Positions 1-6,697 of a stretch of DNA of 20,594 nucleotides are shown here, piece after piece (the first letter of the stretch is position 1; the number at the start of each line of letters is the position of its first letter). Origin of the DNA: Promethearchaeota archaeon. Lineage in GTDB: Archaea; Asgardarchaeota; Lokiarchaeia; Sigynarchaeales; SOKP01. The stretch is taken from assembly GCA_030620005.1 (NCBI GenBank), contig JAUXAJ010000053.1, positions 1-20,594 on the forward strand, read 5' to 3'. Both the position numbers and the translations under genes were made by a program. The notes beneath the pieces are model-generated. The model saw only the letters and a list, made by a program, of their open reading frames with translations. It made no database searches and was not told the origin of the DNA.

Positions 1-169
1 TTAATTACTTTAACACTTAAAAGAAATTGGGTGAGATTTGATGTTAAGCATTGAAATTTCACTTAGGAGATAAAAATGCAATGTCTTACTAAAATTATTA
101 AAATTAACAATAATTACAAATTACAAAACTTAAGTAAATAATATAATACTAAATAATAATAATTTTAAA

Positions 170-1060
170 TTAAGGTTTAGATTTATAAGAACAAACCCAA
201 CATTTCGGATTTTTTGCCTTTTTTATTATTTCAAATTTATTAGCAAGTCCATTGTAATTAAGTTGTTGTCCAATTAGCGGTGTTCCAACATGTGGATGCC
301 ATTTACCATTTTCTTTAAAATATTCCATTCCTAAAACAAATTTGAGTACTTGCTGTGATTGAATACCTCCGATTATAGATGTTGTTGTAATCATTGTGGC
401 TATTTTGTCAACTGTCTCGCCGTTTTCAGATTCAATTTCTTCTCCTGTACACGAAAACTTCTTCCACATTAAATCTAAGTCCATGCCTGTTATTGCACAT
501 TGCAAACACGCACTATCCCTAACTTCTGAGTACACGGCTTGCACGGAACCGAAAAATTGGTCAATTCCACTATCAACAAATGGGATCCGAAAATAACAAG
601 AATAATTATTTGCTTGAAGTCGAGCTTCTACATTGTCAAGACAAGAGCAAATCACGTCGCACTGTTTATAAAGTTCTTTATCAATATCGTTTAAATCTTC
701 TTTTATGGCAATAATCTCAGTCTCAGGATTTAGCTCTTCGCAAGTATTTTTTACCACATCAACCTTATAATCTTGGTTTTTTGCACTGTTTTTAGTAAAT
801 AGTATGCACCTGTTCAAATTTGAGCTTACAATAAAATCATAATCGATTAAAATTATTTTACCAATACCCGTTAATACCAAATTTTTTACTACTTCATTTC
901 CCGTTGCCCCAGCTCCAATTATCATGACCGTAGCGTTAGCTATCTTGTTTTGGTCCCAACCAGGAACTCTCTTCTGGCGGTCGTATTGGTCGTCATCAAT
1001 GCTACTTTCTTCTAAAAATTTATAGTCCAATTTTTTTTCTTCAGACTTTTTTCGAGGCAT
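170..1060 (-). CDS. Ubiquitin-activating E1-like / ThiF-MoeB superfamily adenylyltransferase
   Basis: Predicted to adenylate the C-terminal glycine of a ubiquitin-like protein. The 296-residue protein has the ThiF/E1 fold signature: nucleotide loop GAGATG at 49-54, the acidic pair in LIDYDFI near 71-77, SNLNR at 80-84 carrying the conserved Arg, and CLDN at 140-143. CLQC (185-188) and CWVC (287-290) form the expected four-cysteine zinc site. C204 in KFSCTGEE is a good candidate for the thioester cysteine, just ahead of the conserved segment ending SIIGGIQ near 228-234. There is a single adenylation domain, so it should act as a MoeB/UBA5-like dimer, and no ubiquitin-fold domain is visible. 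It is the last of three minus-strand genes, after a longin-GTPase and an Rpn11-like JAMM protease, which favours a ubiquitin role over sulfur-carrier chemistry. MoeB/ThiF/SAMP-activating function remains possible. The fold call is secure; the partner is inferred. Confidence 0.88.
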   Translation of the reverse strand: MPRKKSEEKKLDYKFLEESSIDDDQYDRQKRVPGWDQNKIANATVMIIGAGATGNEVVKNLVLTGIGKIILIDYDFIVSSNLNRCILFTKNSAKNQDYKVDVVKNTCEELNPETEIIAIKEDLNDIDKELYKQCDVICSCLDNVEARLQANNYSCYFRIPFVDSGIDQFFGSVQAVYSEVRDSACLQCAITGMDLDLMWKKFSCTGEEIESENGETVDKIATMITTTSIIGGIQSQQVLKFVLGMEYFKENGKWHPHVGTPLIGQQLNYNGLANKFEIIKKAKNPKCWVCSYKSKP

Positions 1061-1104
1061 TTCGTTCTCAATAAAAATAATATGTTAAGTAAAAATGTAT
1101 TAGT

Positions 1105-1116
1105 TATTTATAAATA
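1105..1116 (-). promoter_or_regulatory. Possible TATA box for the E1-like gene
   Basis: On the minus strand the AT-rich element TATTTATAAATA lies about 45-55 nt before the E1 start, just after a T-rich stretch that could end the JAMM protease transcript. This suggests that the E1 gene may have its own promoter inside the three-gene cluster. The region is very AT-rich, so chance is a real alternative. Confidence 0.3.
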
Positions 1117-1155
1117 TTTTTTTAAAAAAGGTTAAATTCAAGATACAAGTCGTTA

Positions 1156-1674
1156 TTATGACGAAATAAGAGCAAAACTAATTGATTTATATCTCTCCTT
1201 TGCGTTCTTATCGATAGTAAAAAAATCATATTCATTATTAACAGGATCAACTACTAAAGCTACTTGAAATGATTCGGGGAAAAAGAACTCTTGTGTGGCC
1301 ACGTCCGTGGTGGATAAAAACACTCCGAAAGAAGGATGTGAATGCCACCACCCAACTATCCTTAAATTCTCGTCATTTTTTTTCTGCTTTAATTTTTGAA
1401 ATTTCTTTTCGTATTTTCCCGCAGTTCCTTCAATTTGTGCGGTAGAATACTGATGACTGTGAACGGCCCCCATTATGAAAAGATGGTCTTTAATAATAAT
1501 ATAAGTTTTTTCTTTCCATTTTAAAATATTCCCCGTTAAATAACCAAAAATTTCCAAATCGGACATTTTACACGTTTTTATGATTTCTTTTATAACTTTC
1601 TCGTGAATGTATGCAGGAAACACAAAATCTTCCTTAATTTCGTCAATTTTCATGGCTTCATTTCTTTTTATCAT
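1156..1674 (-). CDS. JAMM/MPN+ metalloprotease, Rpn11/CSN5-like deubiquitinase
   Basis: Zinc isopeptidase expected to remove or process ubiquitin-like modifiers. All JAMM ligands are present: the upstream glutamate E41 in EIFGYLTG, then H111, H113, S121 and D124 in the pattern H-x-H-x7-S-x2-D (WWHSHPSFGVFLSTTD, 109-124). The run from IVGWWHSHP through VALVVDP closely resembles eukaryotic Rpn11 and CSN5, and 172 residues is a stand-alone MPN core without the C-terminal helices of proteasomal Rpn11. The start is 8 nt after the stop of the longin-GTPase, so the two genes are probably cotranscribed; a second ATG at 1653 (Met8) is an alternative start. Its position next to an E1-like enzyme matches the E1/Rpn11 pairing in archaeal ubiquitin clusters. 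Catalytic competence is supported by the intact motif; the substrate is inferred. Confidence 0.92.
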   Translation of the reverse strand: MIKRNEAMKIDEIKEDFVFPAYIHEKVIKEIIKTCKMSDLEIFGYLTGNILKWKEKTYIIIKDHLFIMGAVHSHQYSTAQIEGTAGKYEKKFQKLKQKKNDENLRIVGWWHSHPSFGVFLSTTDVATQEFFFPESFQVALVVDPVNNEYDFFTIDKNAKERYKSISFALISS

Positions 1675-1682
1675 TTATTATC

Positions 1683-2576
1683 TTAATCTTTAATTTCTCT
1701 TTTTTTTATAATTGAGATTTGTATCATGTCTTTTAGAATCTCCATTATTTTTTCTTTAGAATCGTTTCGAGTCGCAGAATAACCGAAAGTTTTTACATTG
1801 AAGGATTCTTCTATTTTACCGGGATCAAAAGCCGTATTTTTTAAATCTTGGAAGTTTGCTATCACGTAAAAGTCACCCCTGTTCACCGCCGATTTTAAAC
1901 GAGTAAATAATTTGAGAGTTCTTCCCAAGTTACTTGAAGCTGAATTCGTAACAATGCAAATAATTTCAACAGAGTCAAGTAATTCTCTATAGATTTTCGT
2001 ATTATTAACTAAATCCTCCATGTCAATTTCTCTCAAGATAATTTGCTTGATGTTTTTAAACTCTGAAATGTCCACGGGTTTTTGCATGATTTCCTTCAAA
2101 TCTTCGTCTAATTCTAAGATAGTCTCGCCCGGAAATAAATTTAAAATCGTTGTTTTTCCTACTCTTGGTTCTCCAATTAGCAAAATTTTAGGAGGAATAA
2201 AGATATTTTCTTCTACAAAGCCATGAAAATCTTCAAAAATAGTAACTTCTCCGATCCAGTGTTCCAGATATTTATCATATCTTTTTACAAACTCGTTTTT
2301 TAATAGATCAACTTTAATTCTTGCTTCTTCTTCTATATCATTTATATCCGTAACTAAAACAAACATGCAATCGTATTTTGTATCATAGGAATAGACATAG
2401 TTGAAATTTCTAAAGTTTAAAGCCTTAATTCCACCTCCCTTAATCTCCTGAGCAAAATTACTAATAGCAGTAAGGAACCCGCTAATTAGATCGTCTTCAA
2501 ATTCCTCTTGGCCAATAAAACTCTTGGAATAGCATAAAAGGCCACCTGAAGCTATAACAAATAGTCTAGATATCAT
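1683..2576 (-). CDS. Longin/roadblock-like domain fused to a divergent small-GTPase-like P-loop domain
   Basis: Two-domain protein of 297 residues. Residues 1-110 begin ISRLFVIASGGLLCYSKSF, the beta-hairpin start seen in longin/roadblock-type domains of Asgard archaea and in eukaryotic trafficking proteins. Residues 128-290 form a P-loop domain with Walker A GEPRVGKTT at 135-143, a possible base-recognition segment ANFQD at 240-244 in place of NKxD, and YSATR near 266-270 resembling the G5 SAK motif. No canonical DxxG switch II is evident, so nucleotide hydrolysis may be altered. The protein probably acts at membranes or as a regulatory scaffold. It is first in a minus-strand cluster with the JAMM protease (8-nt gap) and the E1-like gene, which suggests a link between GTPase signalling and ubiquitin-like modification. 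Domain calls are from sequence pattern only. Confidence 0.75.
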   Translation of the reverse strand: MISRLFVIASGGLLCYSKSFIGQEEFEDDLISGFLTAISNFAQEIKGGGIKALNFRNFNYVYSYDTKYDCMFVLVTDINDIEEEARIKVDLLKNEFVKRYDKYLEHWIGEVTIFEDFHGFVEENIFIPPKILLIGEPRVGKTTILNLFPGETILELDEDLKEIMQKPVDISEFKNIKQIILREIDMEDLVNNTKIYRELLDSVEIICIVTNSASSNLGRTLKLFTRLKSAVNRGDFYVIANFQDLKNTAFDPGKIEESFNVKTFGYSATRNDSKEKIMEILKDMIQISIIKKREIKD

Positions 2577-2715
2577 TTTTTAGGCTTTACTTATTTTTTA
2601 ATTGATTTAATTATTTATTAAAATAATAATAAATAAGATTAATTAAAATAATTATGAAAAATATAAACAAATAATAAATATAATATTTATCATTGATGAA
2701 TAAGAGGTTCATAAA

Positions 2716-2847
2716 TTGAATAAAAAAGATAATGGTTTTCATGACGACGATTATCATGATGTGATTTTAGGTGAAGAAGATAAAGAAATCCCCGAACGAA
2801 AACCTCCAAACGAGAAAATTATTTTTTTTAATATCGTAAAAGAATAA
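2716..2847 (+). CDS. Possible small acidic protein (43 aa), unrecognised
   Basis: A TTG start preceded by GAGGT at suitable spacing opens a 43-codon frame ending in TAA. The peptide is acidic, with HDDDYHD at residues 9-15, and ends in a short hydrophobic segment (IIFFNIV). It lies alone between the divergent starts/ends of the longin-GTPase and larC. The His/Asp cluster near nickel genes is suggestive, but nothing links it to metal handling. It could be a chance frame in AT-rich DNA. The 2577-2907 gap otherwise shows only AT-rich promoter-like sequence. Confidence 0.3.
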   Translation: MNKKDNGFHDDDYHDVILGEEDKEIPERKPPNEKIIFFNIVKE

Positions 2848-2907
2848 CTTGTGAATCCAAATTAAGCAATATTAATGATTTCAATAATAGCCGTTTAAAG
2901 ATATTTT

Positions 2908-4218
2908 CTATCTCGCGTTTTTACCACTGCTTTTATTGATAAAATTAAATTTATCCTTTATCTGAGAATTAACGAGGAATTGAACTGTTTTTAAGGGAAG
3001 TCCCAAATTTTTGCTAATTTTTCTAAGATCTTCGTACTCTGGTTTAATATTTACGGTTATTTTTTCCTTTTCCGACTCGTAAAAGGAGATTTTACAATTT
3101 ATTTCGTAAGTCTTTCCTTCAATCTCAAATTTAGTACTTTGAATTTTTCTTGAAATACAAACGCGAGACATGTTGTTCATCCTTACTCCAAGGGTTCCCA
3201 ATTCCCTAATTATTTTTTCAGATATTCGATATTTATTTTCTGGATGGCATAGAACTTTTATCACGTGCCCTGGTCTGTTCTTTTTAGTCGTACTTGGAAT
3301 AACTTGAATGTCTAAAATATCTTCTAACTCTAAATTATTGATAAAATTTCCAAGAAGTTCTCCGGAAACATCATCCACATCTGTTTCTAATACGGTTATT
3401 TTTTCCTTGTAATTTTGTAATGGATGAAATTCGCTGCTATAGTCTTGTTCCTTACGCTCTCCGTGAAAAATGCGTATCGTATTTAAAAAATTATTAAATT
3501 TTTTTTGACCCGTGCCCCGTGCTAATTTGATAAGTGTCATTTTTGGAGAGTATTGAGAATATTTTGGGTTTAAATTCGCCAATAAAGCGGCTCCAGTGGG
3601 CGTAACTAATTCACTTTCAATAGGTCCGCCACAAATCACTAATTCTGATTTTTCAATAATTTTTGACGTTGCTGGAGCGGGAACTGCGAGCGTTCCGTGC
3701 GCCGTTTGTACAATACCCCCACCTAAGGGTAGTTTCCCGCTATAAATTCGAAAGTCTCCTGTAAAAACATTTAAAATATCCAATGTTCTTGTTACTCCTA
3801 TAATATCTACCAATGTATCTACTGAACTTAATTCGTGTAAGTGTAATTTTTCTTCTAATTTATCGTGCACTAGTGCTTCAGCTTGAATCAGCGAATTTAA
3901 AACCCTCGTTGCGTAATTTTTTGCTAAAGTTGAAAAAGTTTTTTCCTCCATGAACTTGTTTAACGCAGTTCTTAAGACTTTAGGCGTTCTATGGTTTTTT
4001 TTTTCTCTAATTTCGATTTTAAGTTGATTAATCTGAAATCCAGAGCGCTCTATTTTAATCAGATCAATTTCCAGTTTTGAAACGCCGGATAAGTAATCCA
4101 TTAATTGCTTTAACTCTGTGACGACTTGATTCGGGCTTTCGATTAAGCCTAAAATTGCTGCCAAAAACATATCCCCCGATATTCCTGAATTTGAAGTGTC
4201 AATGTATAACAATTTCAT
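2908..4218 (-). CDS. larC: LarC, nickel insertion enzyme for the nickel-pincer nucleotide cofactor
   Basis: LarC inserts nickel into the pyridinium-bisthiocarboxylate mononucleotide to make the nickel-pincer cofactor used by lactate racemase-type enzymes. The 436-residue protein shows the family hallmarks: N-terminal LYIDTSNSGISGDMFL (4-19), HLHELSSVDTLVDIIG near 126-141, the AHGTLAVPAPAT segment at 173-184, ELVTPTGAALL near 203-213, and a C-terminal half with ETDVDDVSGE. N- and C-terminal parts are in one frame, unlike the Lactobacillus gene, which needs a programmed frameshift. GAGG lies 7 nt before the ATG. It diverges from an AlkP-like gene and a nikR gene, and an operator-like inverted repeat sits directly upstream, so nickel-responsive control is likely. 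LarB and LarE are not in the window. Confidence 0.93.
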   Translation of the reverse strand: MKLLYIDTSNSGISGDMFLAAILGLIESPNQVVTELKQLMDYLSGVSKLEIDLIKIERSGFQINQLKIEIREKKNHRTPKVLRTALNKFMEEKTFSTLAKNYATRVLNSLIQAEALVHDKLEEKLHLHELSSVDTLVDIIGVTRTLDILNVFTGDFRIYSGKLPLGGGIVQTAHGTLAVPAPATSKIIEKSELVICGGPIESELVTPTGAALLANLNPKYSQYSPKMTLIKLARGTGQKKFNNFLNTIRIFHGERKEQDYSSEFHPLQNYKEKITVLETDVDDVSGELLGNFINNLELEDILDIQVIPSTTKKNRPGHVIKVLCHPENKYRISEKIIRELGTLGVRMNNMSRVCISRKIQSTKFEIEGKTYEINCKISFYESEKEKITVNIKPEYEDLRKISKNLGLPLKTVQFLVNSQIKDKFNFINKSSGKNAR

Positions 4219-4227
4219 TTTATTTCC

Positions 4228-4258
4228 TCATTCATCTCTATCTAATTCCAATGAATGA
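4228..4258. promoter_or_regulatory. Candidate NikR operator in the larC / AlkP-like divergent promoter
   Basis: Perfect 8-bp inverted repeat TCATTCAT at 4228-4235 and ATGAATGA at 4251-4258, separated by 15 bp. Half-sites about two helical turns apart match the known NikR architecture (E. coli GTATGA-N16-TCATAC). The site touches the larC ribosome-binding GAGG (4226-4229) and starts 10 bp before the larC ATG. A NikR homologue is encoded about 900 bp away. The geometry is seen directly; that this NikR binds here is inference. Confidence 0.5.
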
Positions 4259-4298
4259 AGGTAAAAAAAAATAATTATTAATTTTCTCAACATTTTTA

Positions 4299-4307
4299 TT
4301 TAATATA
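4299..4307 (+). promoter_or_regulatory. Possible TATA box for the AlkP-like/nikR pair
   Basis: TTTAATATA lies in the divergent intergenic region. A start site 25 nt further would leave a leader of roughly 30 nt before the ATG at 4361. AT-rich surroundings make this a weak call. Confidence 0.3.
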
Positions 4308-4360
4308 AGAAAGATGATTTTAAAAAAAAACCTTTAAACATCGAAAATGAGTAATTTAAA

Positions 4361-5095
4361 ATGAGTGAACTTCAAACTGTAAAATGTTATATCAATCAAC
4401 TTCCGGCTACGATTTTAAACCTGTTTAATATCGAACATCCCTCCAATACTATCCCAGGACCAGTTCAACAAATTATAGATCTATATCAAGGTGTAGATAG
4501 AATTAGCATCAACATGATTGATAATTTTGGGCTATTTGAAATAACGTACATGAAGCCTCAATTCATGATCACGAACGCAGAAACAATGTTGTTGCTCTCT
4601 ACTAAAAATCCATATACATTAGGAATGTTTCATCAAATAATGTACGGCAGCTTTGAAATTGAGCCAAATGGGTTTCATTTATTAAAGTATTTAAATAAAA
4701 ATGGTAAAAAAACGTGCTTTGTTGCTAGAAAGAAAGACCTCGAACGCTATGATGGGGGGATTCATTCAGTGGCAAAAGAAACGGATATGTCCACTTGGGT
4801 GGAATCTGCTAAGATAATAAACAATTCTGATCTTTCTTGGATGCACTATTTGGATTTTGAGAATTTACATAAACAACAAGCGAGATTAAAGCGACAAACT
4901 CCAGAAGACTTGATAGAGAAGCTGATTAATCGAACAGACAAATGGATTTTAGGCAATTATAAACAACTTAGAGCCAATTCTTTAATGATAATTATTGGCG
5001 ATCATGGTCGAGCAAAAATGAACATGGAATACTCGGGAAAGATTGCTCAATGGAGAGATGCGAGCGTGCCAATTGCTATTTTCATTAGAAAATGA
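4361..5095 (+). CDS. Alkaline-phosphatase-superfamily-like protein of unknown function
   Basis: A 244-residue protein recalling short members of the alkaline phosphatase / phosphodiesterase superfamily. Visible signs are a strand ending in an aspartate (SINMIDNFG, D54), a Thr/Ser-bearing stretch (NAETMLLLS, 72-80) where the nucleophile would lie, a YLDFENLH segment with D165 and H170, and LMIIIGDHG (208-216) with the Asp-His metal pair. VPIAIF near the end fits the final core strand. The usual last metal-binding histidine before that strand is absent and the D-to-H spacing is 5 rather than the usual 4, so one metal site may be altered. It sits between larC and nikR, 32 nt before nikR, probably in the same transcript. 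A role on a phosphorylated nickel-cofactor intermediate is speculation. Superfamily call is moderate. Confidence 0.5.
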   Translation: MSELQTVKCYINQLPATILNLFNIEHPSNTIPGPVQQIIDLYQGVDRISINMIDNFGLFEITYMKPQFMITNAETMLLLSTKNPYTLGMFHQIMYGSFEIEPNGFHLLKYLNKNGKKTCFVARKKDLERYDGGIHSVAKETDMSTWVESAKIINNSDLSWMHYLDFENLHKQQARLKRQTPEDLIEKLINRTDKWILGNYKQLRANSLMIIIGDHGRAKMNMEYSGKIAQWRDASVPIAIFIRK

Positions 5096-5127
5096 AAAAC
5101 TGTCTAATATTTTAATGTGCTGTCTAA

Positions 5128-5697
5128 ATGGAAGAAAAAGAACATAAGCGTTTCACTGTCTCTCTTCCGCGTGATTTATACGAAGAGTTTGAATTATTTA
5201 GAAACAAATTAAATATTTCTAGGTCAGATTGCATCCGGAAAGCCATGAAATCGTACATGATAAGCGAAGAAAACATAACATTACCTTCTAGTAATGTAGT
5301 GGGTTGTATCACGATAGTAATGGCCCACGAACATTTTCCAACTAAAGCGCCTCCTGATGACGATAGAAATGTTCACGATCTTGATCACGACCATGTTCAC
5401 GATCACGACCATGTTCAGGATCACGATCACGTTCACGACCATGTTCACGAATATGATTATAGTTCTAAGCCAATTTATGCAAATATTCTACAAAGGGACT
5501 TGATTTTAATAAATGACATCCAACATCACTTTTCTAATATCGTCCTCTCAACCATGCACATTCATCTCGAATTTGAGAAGTGCTTGGAGGTGATTGCTGT
5601 CTCTGGAAGATATGAGCGAGTAGTTGCGCTTAAAAACGCACTAAAACGATTGAAAAGCGTTTTATCAATTGGATTTTTCGTAATTGATAAAGAATAG
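5128..5697 (+). CDS. nikR: NikR-family nickel-responsive repressor with a His/Asp-rich insert
   Basis: Ribbon-helix-helix DNA-binding domain at 7-45 (RFTVSLPRDLYEEFELF, then SRSDCIRKAM) and a C-terminal ACT-like nickel domain at 115-187. The nickel site is intact: H133, H144, H146 and C152 have the same spacing as E. coli H76, H87, H89 and C95, in the segment STMHIHLEFEKCLEV (141-155). Unlike ordinary NikR of about 130-150 residues, this 189-residue protein has a linker at 77-110 with eleven histidines alternating with acidic residues, encoded by 18-nt tandem repeats. The insert probably binds extra nickel or other metal ions, for sensing or buffering. Located after the AlkP-like gene and near larC, with a matching palindrome upstream of larC. 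No clear ribosome site precedes the ATG. Confidence 0.92.
   Translation: MEEKEHKRFTVSLPRDLYEEFELFRNKLNISRSDCIRKAMKSYMISEENITLPSSNVVGCITIVMAHEHFPTKAPPDDDRNVHDLDHDHVHDHDHVQDHDHVHDHVHEYDYSSKPIYANILQRDLILINDIQHHFSNIVLSTMHIHLEFEKCLEVIAVSGRYERVVALKNALKRLKSVLSIGFFVIDKE
5383..5448 (+). repeat. 18-nt tandem repeat encoding Asp-His-Asp-His-Val-His units in nikR
   Basis: Three adjoining 18-nt units (5383-5400, 5401-5418, 5419-5436) plus a 12-nt partial unit (5437-5448). The type unit is GATCACGACCATGTTCAC, and copies differ by only a few bases. The repeat keeps the nikR frame open and could expand or contract by whole units without a frameshift. Confidence 0.9.
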
Positions 5698-5959
5698 AGG
5701 TTAGCGGCGTTAATCCTAGCTTTTTTTACCGCTTTACAACTGTTTTGAACTACCACTAGCTAAATAAAGCAAGTGGATTCCTAATTCACAGAAAACGGCT
5801 CGACAAGATTCAGGAATCGTGCCGAGTCTTACACTTTCTCCAAAGGCTTAACTTCCCGCTATTCCATCGGTAGAATTCATTTCTCTTTTTTTTGAAGTCG
5901 TTGGTTATCAGACCAAAGAGAATGAATTATTTAAAATATATTTTCAACGTTTTTAAAAC
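5698..5959. other. Intergenic region with inverted repeats, no gene recognised
   Basis: No plausible reading frame. It holds a long imperfect inverted repeat at about 5876-5934 (14-bp arms around AAATGAATT / AATTCATT with one bulge) and a smaller hairpin around 5790-5830. On the minus strand a short motif resembling the 5S rRNA GGAAGTTAAG box occurs, but the rest of the 5S structure is missing. Confidence 0.4.
5930..5941 (+). promoter_or_regulatory. Possible TATA box for a downstream RNA gene
   Basis: TTTAAAATATAT lies about 25 nt before a G-rich structured segment starting near 5960, the distance expected between an archaeal TATA box and its start site. It is the best promoter-like sequence for the candidate RNA that follows. 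Confidence 0.3.
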
Positions 5960-6165
5960 AAGAGAGTGCGACAATTTAGTGAATTCTCTTCATGCTCAAT
6001 TCATCACCTCCCTAAAGAGAAGGTGCTTTCTTGAGCGGTTATGGTAAAAAATCTGGACATCCTTGAACATCCTCTCGATATGAGAGCAGGTCGGCAGCGG
6101 ACGACTACAACTTGACCCTATAGGCCAAGTCAAAATGTTAGATATGAGGCGTATCTCTTTTTCCC
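5960..6165 (+). ncRNA. Candidate ~200-nt structured RNA, family not recognised
   Basis: This segment is clearly richer in G and C than its surroundings and lacks a convincing ORF. Stems seen by eye: AAGAGA (5960-5965) with TCTCTT (6154-6159), closing the element; GCTCAA (5994-5999) with TTGAGC (6031-6036), enclosing CACCT/AGGTG (6005-6009/6021-6025); CTCTC/GAGAG (6072-6076/6082-6086); and ACTTGACC/GGCCAAGT (6110-6117/6123-6130) with a CTATA loop and one mismatch. A hairpin at 6140-6156 followed by TTTTT could end transcription but competes with the closing stem. I could not match it to RNase P, SRP, 5S or C/D-box consensus motifs. Orientation rests on the TATA-like box and T-run only. Confidence 0.4.
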
Positions 6166-6335
6166 CAGATCTTTAAATTCCAGGTCAATAATTGGAACCC
6201 AATTTTGTTTTCGTCCGTTGTTTTTCAACAATTTTTCAATTTTTGATTTTCCAAAGTAGGTTTACTACTAAAGAATTGTTTAAAAATTTAAAAAAATTGT
6301 ATTTTAACGAAGCTTAAAAAGAAAAAGGAGAAAGG

Positions 6336-6420
6336 GAATAAAAATTTCCTATATTTTTAGGCTAAGTAAAATTGATAAGGCGATTTTGTTTAATTAGAAA
6401 TTTTTATTCGTTTTTTTTTT
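6336..6420 (+). terminator. 13-bp perfect inverted repeat followed by a T-run
   Basis: Arms GAATAAAAATTTC (6336-6348) and GAAATTTTTATTC (6397-6409) are perfectly complementary, with a 48-nt middle. Nine or more T residues follow immediately at 6411-6420. It would form a long A/U stem before a U-tract, fitting a terminator for a plus-strand transcript, although the loop is large for a classic one. It may instead be part of a larger RNA. Confidence 0.4.
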
Positions 6421-6697
6421 AGCGCGTGTGTAGGAACCTTTCGGTAGAAAGCTCTCTATATATATTGAAAGCTCATTAATCTACATAATATTATATATTT
6501 TTATTCAGAATTTAAATTTAACAGTATGATGATTTTCTGATTTAGTGAACAATATTTTATTCTATAGCACGTGTAAAAAAAACCACAAAAAATAATATTA
6601 AAAAAAAGTAAGATCTACTAATTTCATCTATAATCAACATTCCCGCCGAATTCTTAAGTGTTTTACTCCAAATCATCAATTCGACAGAAAATATTAA
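6421..6697. other. Intergenic sequence with a small tetraloop hairpin
   Basis: Contains CTTTC-GGTA-GAAAG, a compact 5-bp stem with a 4-nt loop near 6437-6450, and two copies of GAAAGCTC about 20 nt apart. Nothing else supports a gene here; the stretch ends at the convergent histone-fold gene. Confidence 0.35.

Noticed and set aside
76..141. 21-codon plus-strand frame after AGGAG at the left edge
   Set aside because: The peptide is low-complexity, from very AT-rich DNA, and shows no family feature; a chance ribosome-like site is as likely.
5845..5857. Minus-strand GGGAAGTTAAGCC resembling the 5S rRNA loop B/helix III region
   Set aside because: The conserved CCGAAC loop C is missing, the loop is too short, and no helix I pairing between the expected ends was found.
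6041..6115. 24-codon plus-strand ORF within the structured region
   Set aside because: It overlaps several RNA stems, has no ribosome site and no recognisable protein pattern.
6520..6545. ATGATGA followed by CTGA, as in a C/D-box guide RNA
   Set aside because: Only 4 nt separate the boxes, too short for a guide, and no second box pair is present.
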